This document shows positions 1 through 7,786 of a stretch of 9,371 nt of DNA, piece after piece. A model generated the notes under the pieces. The model was not told the DNA's origin and did not search any database. It saw only the letters and a list, made by a program, of their open reading frames with translations. Every line of letters begins with the position of its first letter. Position 1 is the stretch's first letter. The position numbers and the translations under genes were made by a program. Origin of the DNA: Deltaproteobacteria bacterium (GTDB lineage: Bacteria; Desulfobacterota; Syntrophia; Syntrophales; UBA2210); assembly GCA_011056825.1 (NCBI GenBank), contig DSBH01000116.1, positions 1-9,371 on the forward strand, in the 5' to 3' direction.

Positions 1-1716
1 CGGTATGATTTCATAGAGCAAAATCCTGCCAACGGTGGTGTCGACAAGTTTTCCGTCCATACGCACCTTGATCCTGGCATGAAGATGAGCCTGCCCCGCA
101 TCGTAAGCGCGCCGGACCTCGTCGGGATCGGCGAACACCATTTTTTCGCCCTTCAGGAAATGACCCGCCCTGGTCATATAATAAATACCCAGAACAATAT
201 CCTGGTTCGGAACGATAATAGGCTTCCCGCTTGCCGGCGACAAAATGTTGTTGGTCGACATGATGAGGCAGCGCGCTTCCACCTGGGCCTCGATGGAGAG
301 CGGAATATGCACGGCCATCTGGTCCCCGTCAAAGTCGGCGTTGAAGGCCTGGCACACGAGCGGATGAAGCTGGATTGCCTTTCCCTCGATGAGGATCGGT
401 TCGAAAGCCTGAATGCCGAGCCGGTGAAGGGTCGGAGCTCTGTTCAGAAGAACGGGATATTCACGGACCACCTCGTCAAGGGCGTCCCACACTTCCGGCG
501 CCTCACGTTCAACCATTTTTTTGGCGCTTTTCACGGTGGTTACGTAGCCCTTTTCCTCGAGACGGTTATAGATAAACGGCTTGAACAGCTCAAGGGCCAT
601 CTTTTTGGGAAGACCGCACTGATGAAGTCTCAAATCGGGGCCCACAGTGATGACGGATCTTCCCGAATAATCCACACGCTTGCCCAGCAGATTCTGCCTG
701 AACCGTCCTTGCTTTCCCTTGAGCATGTCCGAAAGCGACCGCAACGGACGCTTGTTCGATCCTGTCACGGCACGCCCCCGCCTGCCGTTGTCAAAGAGAA
801 CATCCACCGCTTCCTGCAGCATTCTCTTTTCGTTCCGAATGATGATTTCCGGCGCGTTCAGTTCAAGGAGTCTTTTAAGACGGTTATTACGGTTTACCAC
901 CCGCCGGTAAAGATCGTTCAGATCCGACGTGGCGAAACGGCCGCCGTCGAGTGGCACGAGCGGACGCAAATCGGGGGGAATAACGGGAAGCACCGTAAGG
1001 ATCATCCATTCTGGCCGGTTATTCGACGCACGCAGCGTTTCCACAACCTTGAGGCGTTTGGTCAGTTTCTTGCGCTTCGTATCCGATGTGGCCGTCGCGA
1101 GATCTGCCCGAAGTTCCCCGTCCAGCTCTTCCAGATTGATTTCCTCCAGAAGCTTGCGGACAGCCTCGGCGCCCATTCCCACTTCAAAGGCGTCTGCGCC
1201 GAGTTCTTCTTTCATTTCGAAGTACTGTTCGTCGGACAGAAGCTCTTTCTTCTTCAGGGAAGTGTTCTTGGGATCAATCACGATCCAGGATTCAAAATAA
1301 AGCACCCGTTCGAGGTCTTTCAGGCTCAGGTCGAGTACATTGCCGATGCGGCTGGGAAGGCTCTTGAGAAACCAGATGTGCGCCACCGGCGCAGCCAGTA
1401 CGATATGACCCATTCTTTCCCGGCGGACCTTCGACTGGATGACCTCGACACCGCATTTTTCGCAGACGATGCCGCGATGCTTCATGCGTTTATATCTGCC
1501 GCAGAGACATTCGTAATCTTTGACGGGACCGAATATCTTGGCACAGAAAAGGCCGTCCCGTTCCGGCTTGAAGGTTCTATAATTAATGGTTTCCGGTTTT
1601 TTGACCTCGCCGTGAGACCATGAAAGAATGGTCTCTGGAGAAGCGAGAGATATCTTCACAGCATTGAATTTTACCGGATCTTTCGGTTTTTCAAAAAAAC
1701 CAAAAATGTCTTCCAC
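1..1716 (-). CDS. rpoC: DNA-directed RNA polymerase subunit beta' (5' part; runs off the left edge)
   Basis: This is the largest subunit of RNA polymerase, which holds the catalytic magnesium and the DNA clamp. Reading the minus strand from 1716 gives 572 uninterrupted codons with no stop before the window edge. The full protein is usually near 1,400 residues, so about 40% is present. Visible landmarks are the N-terminal zinc-binding cysteines C70, C72, C85 and C88 (YECLCGRYK...IVCEKCG), the LLNRAPTLHRLGIQAFEP block at about 423-440, and the catalytic loop NADFDGD at residues 459-465 (bases 322-342), whose D461, D463 and D465 bind magnesium. The start is GTG at 1716, giving VEDIFGFFEKPKD. It has an AAGGGAG ribosome site nine bases upstream, and no ATG fits in this frame after the upstream in-frame stop. 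The gene follows rpoB after 52 bp and is surely co-transcribed with it. Identity is essentially certain; only the start codon is inferred. Confidence 0.98.
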   Translation of the reverse strand, partial: MEDIFGFFEKPKDPVKFNAVKISLASPETILSWSHGEVKKPETINYRTFKPERDGLFCAKIFGPVKDYECLCGRYKRMKHRGIVCEKCGVEVIQSKVRRERMGHIVLAAPVAHIWFLKSLPSRIGNVLDLSLKDLERVLYFESWIVIDPKNTSLKKKELLSDEQYFEMKEELGADAFEVGMGAEAVRKLLEEINLEELDGELRADLATATSDTKRKKLTKRLKVVETLRASNNRPEWMILTVLPVIPPDLRPLVPLDGGRFATSDLNDLYRRVVNRNNRLKRLLELNAPEIIIRNEKRMLQEAVDVLFDNGRRGRAVTGSNKRPLRSLSDMLKGKQGRFRQNLLGKRVDYSGRSVITVGPDLRLHQCGLPKKMALELFKPFIYNRLEEKGYVTTVKSAKKMVEREAPEVWDALDEVVREYPVLLNRAPTLHRLGIQAFEPILIEGKAIQLHPLVCQAFNADFDGDQMAVHIPLSIEAQVEARCLIMSTNNILSPASGKPIIVPNQDIVLGIYYMTRAGHFLKGEKMVFADPDEVRRAYDAGQAHLHARIKVRMDGKLVDTTVGRILLYEIIP

Positions 1717-1725
1717 GTGATCACG

Positions 1726-1732
1726 CTCCCTT
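1726..1732 (-). promoter_or_regulatory. Ribosome binding site of rpoC
   Basis: AAGGGAG lies nine bases before the GTG at 1716. It supports that non-ATG start, because no ATG is available in frame between the preceding stop and the conserved N-terminal sequence. A second GTG nearby (minus-strand start at 1724) is in another frame and cannot encode RpoC. Confidence 0.7.
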
Positions 1733-1768
1733 GTGATACTCTGTTCACACCCGTTTCACTTTTCCGGG

Positions 1769-4700
1769 CTAATCGTTTTCAAGCAAATCCACGTCGATCG
1801 CCAGGCCTTGCAACTCTTTCACGAGAACATTAAAGGACTCGGGCAAGCCCGGTTCCAGCGTGTGATCTCCCTTGACAATGGCTTCATACATCCTTGTTCT
1901 ACCCGCCACGTCGTCTGACTTGACCGTTAGAAATTCCTGAAGCGAGTATGCAGCGCCATAAGCCTCGATTGCCCATACCTCCATCTCGCCGAGACGCTGA
2001 CCGCCGAATTGCGCCTTGCCGCCCAGCGGCTGTTGCGTTACCAGCGAATAAGGCCCTATCGAGCGGGCATGAATCTTGTCGTCTACCAGGTGATGCAGTT
2101 TCAGCATGTATATCATACCCACGGTGACCTGCTGATCAAAGGGCCGTCCGGTTCGTCCGTCGAAAAGCTGCGCCTGTCCGCTTTCGGGCAGTTCCGCCAG
2201 ATCCAGCATTTTCTTGATCCCTTCTTCGCCGGCCCCGTCGAAAACCGGCGAGGCGACGGGAACTCCGTCTTTGATCCTGGAGGTGAAATGCCGTAAATCC
2301 TCGTCAGGCGCCTTCCCGACAAAGGCCGCTTGTTCACAGTTTTCGTAGATATCGCCCAGCATTCTTTTCACTTCCACCATGTCCCGGTACCGCTCCAGAA
2401 GTTTCTGAACCTTGTCGCCCAGTCCCTTGGCCGCCCAGCCGAGATGAGTTTCGAGAATCTGCCCCACGTTCATTCGCGATGGAACGCCGAGAGGATTCAA
2501 CACAATGTCGACGGGCGTTCCGTCTTCGAAGAAAGGCATATCCTCCTCGGGAAGAATCCGCGACAGAACGCCTTTATTTCCGTGGCGGCCAGCCATCTTG
2601 TCTCCGACTGAAAGCTTCCGTTTTATGGCGACATACACCTTCACCAGCTTGATAACGCCGGGAGGCAAATCATCGCCTGCCCTGACCTTCTCGATCTTGT
2701 CCTCGAAAAAGGCCTCGATACCTTCAATTTTCCGCGCCAGGTTGGTAAATGTCCGTTTGACTTTCTCTTCCGTTCCGGCGTCGTCCACAGTTATTTCTTT
2801 CCACAGGCTGAAGGGGACTTCCCGCAGTTTTTCCTCGGTAATTTCCTCGTTCTTTTTGAACAGCACTTTCTTTTTGGAAGCGTCGGCCAGCCGCGCCGTC
2901 GACTTTTTACCCGCCAGCAGACTCGCAACCTTTCGCTTGACGCTTTCCGTAATGATTTTTATCTCGTCGTCCCGGTCTTTGTGAAGCCGGCTGATCTCTT
3001 CATCTTCGATGTACTGCGACCGGCCGTCTTTTTCGGTTCCCTTGCGGGCGAATATCTTGGCGTCGACAACAATCCCCTCCACGCCGGGGGGAACATGCAA
3101 CGAGGTGTCCCGCACATCTCCGGCTTTCTCTCCGAAGATCGCCCTGAGAAGTTTTTCCTCCGGCGAAAGCTGGGTCTCGCCCTTGGGCGTTACCTTTCCC
3201 ACCAGAATATCGCCGGCCCTGACCGATACGCCGATACGGGCGATGCCGCTTTCGTCCAGGTTCCGCAGTACCTCGTCACCCACGTTGGGGATATCACGGG
3301 TGATTTCTTCCCTGCCCAGCTTGGTGTCGCGGGCGACGGTTTCGAATTCCTCGATATGAACGGATGTATAAATGTCGTCCCTGACGATCCTCTCGCTTAC
3401 CAGAATCGAGTCTTCGTAATTGTAGCCGCCCCACGACATGAAAGCCACCATGACGTTTCTGCCGAGAGCCAGCTCTCCCAGGTCCGTCGCCGGGCCATCG
3501 GCGATAATATCGCCTTCCGCAACCCGCTCCCCCAGATTGACGATCGGTTTGTGGTTGAAACAGGTGTCCTGGTTCGAGCGCTGATACTTGACCAGATTAT
3601 AGATATCGACACCCGTATCGAATTCATCTTCGCCTTCGACATCGGCCTTGATCACGATACGCGAAGCATCGACGTCTTCAACGATGCCGGATCGTTTCGC
3701 CACCAGAACAGCACCCGAATCACGGGCCACTATCTGTTCCATGCCCGTACCCACCAACGGCGCCTGGGGCTGCAGGAGCGGAACCGACTGCCGCTGCATG
3801 TTGGATCCCATGAGCGCCCGGTTCGCGTCGTCATGTTCCAGAAAGGGAATAAGCCCCGCGGCGACGCTCACCAGCTGGTTGGGGGACACGTCCATCAAGG
3901 TGATCTCACTGGGATCGACGGTAACGTAATCACCGCCTTTTTTCGCCGTAACAAGTTTTTCGGTGAACCGGCCCTTCGCATCAAGTACACTGTCGGCCTG
4001 GGCGATTATTTCGGTTTCCTCCTCCATGGCCGTAAGATACTTGATTTTATTGAGCACCCGCCCGTTCTTCACCTCGATGGAAGGTGTTTCGATAAATCCG
4101 AATTCATTCACCCTGGCATAGGTACTGAGCGAAACGATGAGCCCGATATTAGGACCTTCCGGCGTTTCGACCGGGCATATCCTGCCGTAATGCGTGTTGT
4201 GGACGTCGCGGACTTCAAAGCCGGCCCGCTCGCGCGTGAGGCCGCCCGGACCGAGGGCTGAAAGACGACGCTTGTGCGTTACCTCCGACAGGGGATTGGT
4301 CTGGTCCATGAACTGGGACAACTGGCTGCTTCCGAAAAATTCATTGACCACGGCCGTCACCGGCTTCGAGTTGGCAAGATCGTGGGGCATCATGGTCTTC
4401 ACATCCAAGAGACTCATTTTTTCCTTGATGGCCCGTTCCATTCTCACCAGCCCGATACGGTACTGGTTCTCGATGAGTTCTCCTACCGAGCGCACTCTGC
4501 GGTTACCCAGGTGATCGATATCATCGATGCTGTAATCGCTCTGGCCGTTCCGCAGATTGATCAGATAGCTCACCGCCTCGAGAATATCCTCCCGCTTCAG
4601 AATAGTCACGTCCGTCGGCACGTCGAGCTTAAGCTTGTAATTCAGTTTCGCCCGTCCCACGTCCGAAAGATCGTAACTGTGGGTCGAAAAGAAAAGACTG

Positions 4701-5899
4701 TTGAAGAAACGCCTCGCCGTATCGACGGTGGGGGGATTACTCGGCCTCAGCCGGCGGTAGATCTCGACGATGGCCTCGTCCTCGCTGTCGATCTTGTCCG
4801 TCAGGAGCGTGTTCCTGATGTACGCGTCGGTACCTTCCTCGTCGATCTGGACCAATTGCAGTTTCGTAATATTGCTCTCGAGAATACGGTCGACCAGGTC
4901 GGCGGTAAGCTCCTCGTTACAACGGATAAGCGTCTCTCCCGTTGCCGGATCGGGAACCGATGCCGCCAGCACTTTCCCCTCGAGGTAGGTCCTGTCGATT
5001 GCGACTTTCGCGATTCCGGCCTCTTCGAGACGTTTCAGGGTTGCCTTGGCTATTTTTCTTCCTTTTTTGACGACCGTCTCGCCCGTTTCGGGATGCTCTA
5101 TATCGACGGGAAATTTTTCGCCGACGACGGCGTCGTCGATCGCAAGATGAAAGACGCCTTTATTCACGGTTACATGTTCGATGCGGTTAAAACGGGCGAG
5201 AAGCTCCTCCTCGGTGTATCCCATCGCCTTGAGAAGAATGGTGACGGGCATCTTGCGTCTCCGGTCTATCCTGGCGAAGATGAGGTCCTTGGGATCAAAT
5301 TCCAGATCGAGCCACGATCCGCGAATGGGAATCACCCGCGCAGAATAGATGAGCTTGCCGCTGGAGTGGGTCTTGCCCTTGTCGTGATCGAAGAATATTC
5401 CCGGCGAACGGTGAAGCTGGCTTACGATAACCCGCTCCGTCCCGTTGATCAGGAATGTCCCCTTCTCCGTCATCAGGGGAATTTCCCCGAAATAGATCTC
5501 CTGCTCCTTGATATCCCAAATAATGCGTTGTTCGGCTCCCCGCCCCGTGTCGAAAACGACAAGCCGAACGACTATTTTCAGGGGAGCATTGTACGTCATA
5601 CCCTTCTGAATGCATTCCTTGACATCGTATCGCGCCTTTCCGATGCGGTAGCTCACAAACTCGAGCGAACACTTCTCACCGAAATCCACGATAGGAAAAA
5701 CACTTTGAAAAGCTCCCTGAAGACCGATATTCGCCCGCTGTTCGGGCGGCGCATCCGCCTGGAGAAACTTCTCATAGGATTTTTTCTGAATCTCGATGAG
5801 ATTCGGAATTTCAACAATCTGCTTTATGCGACCAAAATTTTTTCGTGTGCGTACCATCAGAGGTCCTTGCATTGAGTATTTATCAACGGATACATTCAT
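1769..5899 (-). CDS. rpoB: DNA-directed RNA polymerase subunit beta
   Basis: This is the second-largest RNA polymerase subunit, which forms half of the active-site cleft and the rifampicin pocket. From the ATG at 5899 it has 1,376 residues, slightly longer than E. coli RpoB (1,342). The rifampicin region FFGSSQLSQFMDQTNPL is intact with Q529, D532, H542 and S547 (E. coli 513, 516, 526, 531), all drug-sensitive-type residues. The block VETPEGPNIGLI follows. The catalytic-cleft lysines K1093 and K1101 sit in IKRKLSVGDKMAGRHGNKG. Residues about 965-1080 form a lysine/glutamate-rich insert region like that of proteobacterial RpoB. The C-terminus has the clamp-contacting GGKAQFGGQRLGEMEVWA. The start is uncertain: TTG at 5902, ATG at 5899 (weak GGA upstream), ATG at 5872, or ATG at 5857 (MVRTRKNFG), which has the best ribosome site. 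It is 20 bp after rplL and 52 bp before rpoC. Confidence 0.98.
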   Translation of the reverse strand: MNVSVDKYSMQGPLMVRTRKNFGRIKQIVEIPNLIEIQKKSYEKFLQADAPPEQRANIGLQGAFQSVFPIVDFGEKCSLEFVSYRIGKARYDVKECIQKGMTYNAPLKIVVRLVVFDTGRGAEQRIIWDIKEQEIYFGEIPLMTEKGTFLINGTERVIVSQLHRSPGIFFDHDKGKTHSSGKLIYSARVIPIRGSWLDLEFDPKDLIFARIDRRRKMPVTILLKAMGYTEEELLARFNRIEHVTVNKGVFHLAIDDAVVGEKFPVDIEHPETGETVVKKGRKIAKATLKRLEEAGIAKVAIDRTYLEGKVLAASVPDPATGETLIRCNEELTADLVDRILESNITKLQLVQIDEEGTDAYIRNTLLTDKIDSEDEAIVEIYRRLRPSNPPTVDTARRFFNSLFFSTHSYDLSDVGRAKLNYKLKLDVPTDVTILKREDILEAVSYLINLRNGQSDYSIDDIDHLGNRRVRSVGELIENQYRIGLVRMERAIKEKMSLLDVKTMMPHDLANSKPVTAVVNEFFGSSQLSQFMDQTNPLSEVTHKRRLSALGPGGLTRERAGFEVRDVHNTHYGRICPVETPEGPNIGLIVSLSTYARVNEFGFIETPSIEVKNGRVLNKIKYLTAMEEETEIIAQADSVLDAKGRFTEKLVTAKKGGDYVTVDPSEITLMDVSPNQLVSVAAGLIPFLEHDDANRALMGSNMQRQSVPLLQPQAPLVGTGMEQIVARDSGAVLVAKRSGIVEDVDASRIVIKADVEGEDEFDTGVDIYNLVKYQRSNQDTCFNHKPIVNLGERVAEGDIIADGPATDLGELALGRNVMVAFMSWGGYNYEDSILVSERIVRDDIYTSVHIEEFETVARDTKLGREEITRDIPNVGDEVLRNLDESGIARIGVSVRAGDILVGKVTPKGETQLSPEEKLLRAIFGEKAGDVRDTSLHVPPGVEGIVVDAKIFARKGTEKDGRSQYIEDEEISRLHKDRDDEIKIITESVKRKVASLLAGKKSTARLADASKKKVLFKKNEEITEEKLREVPFSLWKEITVDDAGTEEKVKRTFTNLARKIEGIEAFFEDKIEKVRAGDDLPPGVIKLVKVYVAIKRKLSVGDKMAGRHGNKGVLSRILPEEDMPFFEDGTPVDIVLNPLGVPSRMNVGQILETHLGWAAKGLGDKVQKLLERYRDMVEVKRMLGDIYENCEQAAFVGKAPDEDLRHFTSRIKDGVPVASPVFDGAGEEGIKKMLDLAELPESGQAQLFDGRTGRPFDQQVTVGMIYMLKLHHLVDDKIHARSIGPYSLVTQQPLGGKAQFGGQRLGEMEVWAIEAYGAAYSLQEFLTVKSDDVAGRTRMYEAIVKGDHTLEPGLPESFNVLVKELQGLAIDVDLLEND
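5864..5868 (-). promoter_or_regulatory. Candidate ribosome binding site for an alternative rpoB start at 5857
   Basis: AAGGA sits six bases before the ATG at 5857, inside the 5' end of the longer rpoB reading. It is a better ribosome site than the bare GGA before the ATG at 5899. Starting here would drop 14 residues from the ATG-5899 protein and leave MVRTRKNFG as the N-terminus. RpoB homologues commonly have about 4-15 residues before this conserved arginine-lysine, so neither start is excluded. Confidence 0.45.
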
Positions 5900-5919
5900 C
5901 AAGGTCCGGGCGATTCACT

Positions 5920-6309
5920 CTATTTGATCTCCACGGTTCCCCCGACTTCCTCGATCTTCGTCTTGATGTCGGCGGCTTCATCCTTGGAAACGCCTTCCTT
6001 GATGGGTTTCGGCACTCCCTCCACGAGATCCTTGGCTTCCTTCAGGCCGAGGCCGGTTACGGCGCGTACAACCTTTATCACCTGAATCTTCTGATCTCCG
6101 AAACCGGTCAGAACGGCGTCAAACTCGGTCTTTTCTTCCTCGGCCGCCGCGGATTCTCCTCCACCTGCCGCCTGAACGGCCGCCACGGGAGCCGCCGCAG
6201 AAACACCCAGTTTCTCTTCCAGTTCCTTTACCATCTCGGATAATTCGAGAACGGTCATGTTTTCTATGAATTCAATAACATCGGCCTTCGTAATTTTCGA
6301 TTCTGACAT
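5920..6309 (-). CDS. rplL: 50S ribosomal protein L7/L12
   Basis: This is the acidic, multicopy stalk protein of the large subunit. It binds L10 as dimers and recruits the GTPase factors EF-Tu and EF-G. The 129-residue product is slightly longer than the usual 120-128. Residues 1-35 form the helical dimerisation and L10-binding domain. Residues about 36-58 are the Ala/Gly/Glu-rich flexible hinge. Residues 60-129 are the globular factor-binding domain, with the conserved KIQVIKVVRAVTGLGLKEAK and LVEGVPKPIKEG. The ATG is preceded by a purine-rich GGAAGGGAAGGA, with the last AAGGA only three bases away. It lies 33 bp after rplJ and is expected to be made in several-fold excess over L10. The assignment is secure. 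Confidence 0.98.
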   Translation of the reverse strand: MSESKITKADVIEFIENMTVLELSEMVKELEEKLGVSAAAPVAAVQAAGGGESAAAEEEKTEFDAVLTGFGDQKIQVIKVVRAVTGLGLKEAKDLVEGVPKPIKEGVSKDEAADIKTKIEEVGGTVEIK

Positions 6310-6342
6310 TGTTCCTTCCCTTCCTGTAGAATGTTTCTTCCT

Positions 6343-6867
6343 TTAATTGGTTCCTTCTTTTTTCATCCGGTAGGCGTCCAGCAGTCTCACGAAGCCTCCC
6401 GGCACGGCGTTGAGTACCGTCACCAGACGCGTCGGAACCGCCACAAACAACGACAACAACTTCGCCTGAAGAACTTCCCTGGATGGCAGAGCAGCCAGAG
6501 ACACCAGCTGCTCGCGCGACAGGAACGCACCTTCGTAAACACCGCCCTTGATCTCCAGCGAGGCGTTTTTCTTGGCGAAATCAACGAGAGATTTCGCCGA
6601 CGCGACAACGTCCCCGTAACTGAGAACAAGCGCCCTGGGCCCTCCCAAGAGAGTGTCCAGCGCTTCATAATCCGTTTCTTTCAGGGCGAGGCTGAGAAGA
6701 TTGTTCTTGACGACCTTGACTTCGCCGTCCGTTTTTCGAAGCTCATTTCTCAACTCACTAAAATCTTTGACCTTTATGCCGCTGTAATCAGCGAGTACGG
6801 CGATCGTGGCCTTTTTGAGCTTCTCGTTCAGTTCGGCGACAACATTTTCCTTTTTACTTCTGTCCAA
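6343..6867 (-). CDS. rplJ: 50S ribosomal protein L10 (TTG start)
   Basis: L10 anchors the L7/L12 dimers to 23S rRNA at the base of the ribosomal stalk, and with L12 it represses its own operon by binding the mRNA leader. The N-terminal domain (KKENVVAELNEKLKKATIAVLADYSGI, then ELRNELRKT, VVKNNLLSLAL and LLGGPRALVLSYGD) is typical of the family. The C-terminal tail (VLNAVPGGFVRLLDAYRMKKE) is the helix that binds L12. I choose the TTG at 6867, giving MDRSKKENVV and 174 residues, because an AAAGGGGG ribosome site lies seven bases upstream. The longer reading from a TTG at 6885 adds MKGGQL, which is really the translated ribosome site, and has no ribosome site of its own. No ATG exists near the N-terminus. 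Function is certain; the start is a well-supported inference. Confidence 0.96.
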   Translation of the reverse strand: MDRSKKENVVAELNEKLKKATIAVLADYSGIKVKDFSELRNELRKTDGEVKVVKNNLLSLALKETDYEALDTLLGGPRALVLSYGDVVASAKSLVDFAKKNASLEIKGGVYEGAFLSREQLVSLAALPSREVLQAKLLSLFVAVPTRLVTVLNAVPGGFVRLLDAYRMKKEGTN

Positions 6868-6874
6868 TAGCTGG

Positions 6875-6882
6875 CCCCCTTT
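6875..6882 (-). promoter_or_regulatory. Ribosome binding site of rplJ
   Basis: AAAGGGGG ends seven bases before the TTG at 6867. It decides the start: translating from the farther TTG at 6885 would use these same bases as codons for Lys-Gly-Gly. Confidence 0.7.
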
Positions 6883-6897
6883 CAAACAATGATTTTC

Positions 6898-6911
6898 GCA
6901 GTTTCCACTGC
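6898..6911 (-). other. Small GNRA-capped hairpin upstream of rplJ
   Basis: In the mRNA, GCAGU-GGAA-ACUGC forms a perfect 5-bp stem closed by a GGAA tetraloop, which fits the GNRA class. It can be extended by one U-G pair. It lies about 30 bases before the rplJ TTG start and is not followed by a U-run, so it is not an intrinsic terminator. Its first ten bases (GCAGTGGAAA) also occur in the L10 leader upstream. A role in rplJ control is inference only. Confidence 0.45.
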
Positions 6912-6976
6912 AGTAATTACAACACCCGCTCGAAAGTCAGACCGCTTTACAGGAAGAAACACGCCCTTTCCACTGC
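6902..6976. repeat. Ten-base direct repeat pair in the rplA-rplJ spacer
   Basis: TTTCCACTGC occurs at 6902-6911 and again at 6967-6976 on the plus strand, which is GCAGTGGAAA in the mRNA sense. The start-to-start spacing is 65 bp. The downstream copy builds the small hairpin, and the upstream copy borders the L10 leader core. Only the two copies are present in this spacer. Confidence 0.6.
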
Positions 6977-7035
6977 ACGTCTCGGCAGGCCGCACATTCG
7001 TTTAAACAATCCTGTACCTGCTGTCTCTGACTTTT
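6965..7035 (-). promoter_or_regulatory. L10 leader RNA (autoregulatory element of rplJ-rplL)
   Basis: The mRNA from the rplA-rplJ spacer reads GUCAGAGACAGCAGG, then a 27-base stretch, then CCUGCCGAGACGU. The stem GCAGG (7017-7021) pairs perfectly with CCUGC (6985-6989). The flanking GAGACA and CGAGA resemble the internal-loop side of the conserved L10 leader, the kink-turn that L10-(L12)4 recognises. An outer GUC/GAC pairing is possible. GUACA/UGUGC can pair as an alternative upper stem, and the loop contains the palindrome GUUUAAAC. Placement between rplA and rplJ is the canonical site. Family knowledge says excess L10-L12 binding here represses rplJ-rplL. I see no terminator hairpin with a U-run in the spacer, which favours translational control over attenuation, though this is inference. 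Confidence 0.75.
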
Positions 7036-7054
7036 CGCTTATATTCGTCGGTTA

Positions 7055-7765
7055 TTACGCCGCTTTCAGGTTATTTCTGACGTCAACCGTGTCCACCTTG
7101 ACTCCGGGGCCCATGGTAGTGGCGATAGAAATGTTTTTTAGATATGTCCCCTTGCTCGATGCCGGTTTCAGTTTCATGATCGATTCAATAAGGGCGAGAA
7201 TATTTTCAATCAGTTTGTCCGCGCCGAAGGAGACTTTGCCCACGGGGCTGTGGACGATTCCCGCCTTTTCAACACGAAATTCCACCTGACCAGCCTTCAG
7301 CTCAGTCACGGCCTGTTTAACGTCGAACGTGACCGTCCCCACCTTCGGATTGGGCATCAGCCCGCGGGGACCGAGAATTTTACCCAGTTTGCCGACTGTC
7401 CCCATCATATCAGGAGTCGCAACGACCCGGTCGAACTCAAGCCACCCCTCTTTTATTTTCTCGACCAGATCATCCGAGCCGACGTAATCGGCACCGGCTT
7501 CCTGGGCCTCTCGCTCCTTTTCACCCTTGGCGAAAACAAGAACTCTCACTGTTTTTCCGAGACCGTTCGGCAACACCACGCTCCCCCTGACCATCTGGTC
7601 GGCGTGTTTCGGATTTACGCCGAGTCGAATGGCGACATCAACCGTTTCGTCGAATTTGGCACGCGTCGTCGACACTATCAGTTCGACGGCCTCCCTGAGC
7701 GTATAGCTCTTGCCCGGTTCCACTTTTTTCCGCTGTTCCAGGTATAATTTGCCCCTCTGTGTCAT
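7055..7765 (-). CDS. rplA: 50S ribosomal protein L1
   Basis: L1 forms the mobile stalk beside the ribosomal E site and helps release deacylated tRNA. In many bacteria it also represses its own rplK-rplA message. The product has 236 residues, at the usual family length. The signature LGKILGPRGLMPNPKVGTVT lies at about residues 127-146, followed by the RNA-binding regions EFRVEKAGIVHSPVGKVSF and SIATTMGPGVKVDT near the C-terminus. The ATG at 7765 has GAGGA nine bases upstream. The gene ends in a tandem TAATAA stop. It begins 21 bp after rplK and is followed by the 187-bp spacer that holds the L10 leader. Confidence 0.98.
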   Translation of the reverse strand: MTQRGKLYLEQRKKVEPGKSYTLREAVELIVSTTRAKFDETVDVAIRLGVNPKHADQMVRGSVVLPNGLGKTVRVLVFAKGEKEREAQEAGADYVGSDDLVEKIKEGWLEFDRVVATPDMMGTVGKLGKILGPRGLMPNPKVGTVTFDVKQAVTELKAGQVEFRVEKAGIVHSPVGKVSFGADKLIENILALIESIMKLKPASSKGTYLKNISIATTMGPGVKVDTVDVRNNLKAA

Positions 7766-7786
7766 GGCGTAATATCCTCAACTCAC

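Noticed and set aside
79..1623. Long plus-strand open frame opposite rpoC (514 codons), and similar ones opposite rpoB (2981-4261 and 4274-5875)
   Set aside because: They lie antisense to highly conserved rpoB/rpoC, their products have no recognisable domain, and they follow from codon bias of the real genes. Strong conservation belongs to the minus-strand frames.
1739..1768. Possible hairpin CCCG...CGGG in the rpoB-rpoC spacer
   Set aside because: The stem is only four to five base pairs with an 11-base loop and no U-run, too weak to call a terminator or attenuator.
5120..5140. Palindrome CGACGACGCCGTCGTCG inside rpoB
   Set aside because: It is explained by the codons for Asp-Asp-Ala-Val-Val in a coding stretch, with no regulatory context nearby.
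6868..7054. Internal promoter before rplJ
   Set aside because: I found no convincing paired -35 and -10 elements at proper spacing. The spacer is better explained by the L10 leader RNA.
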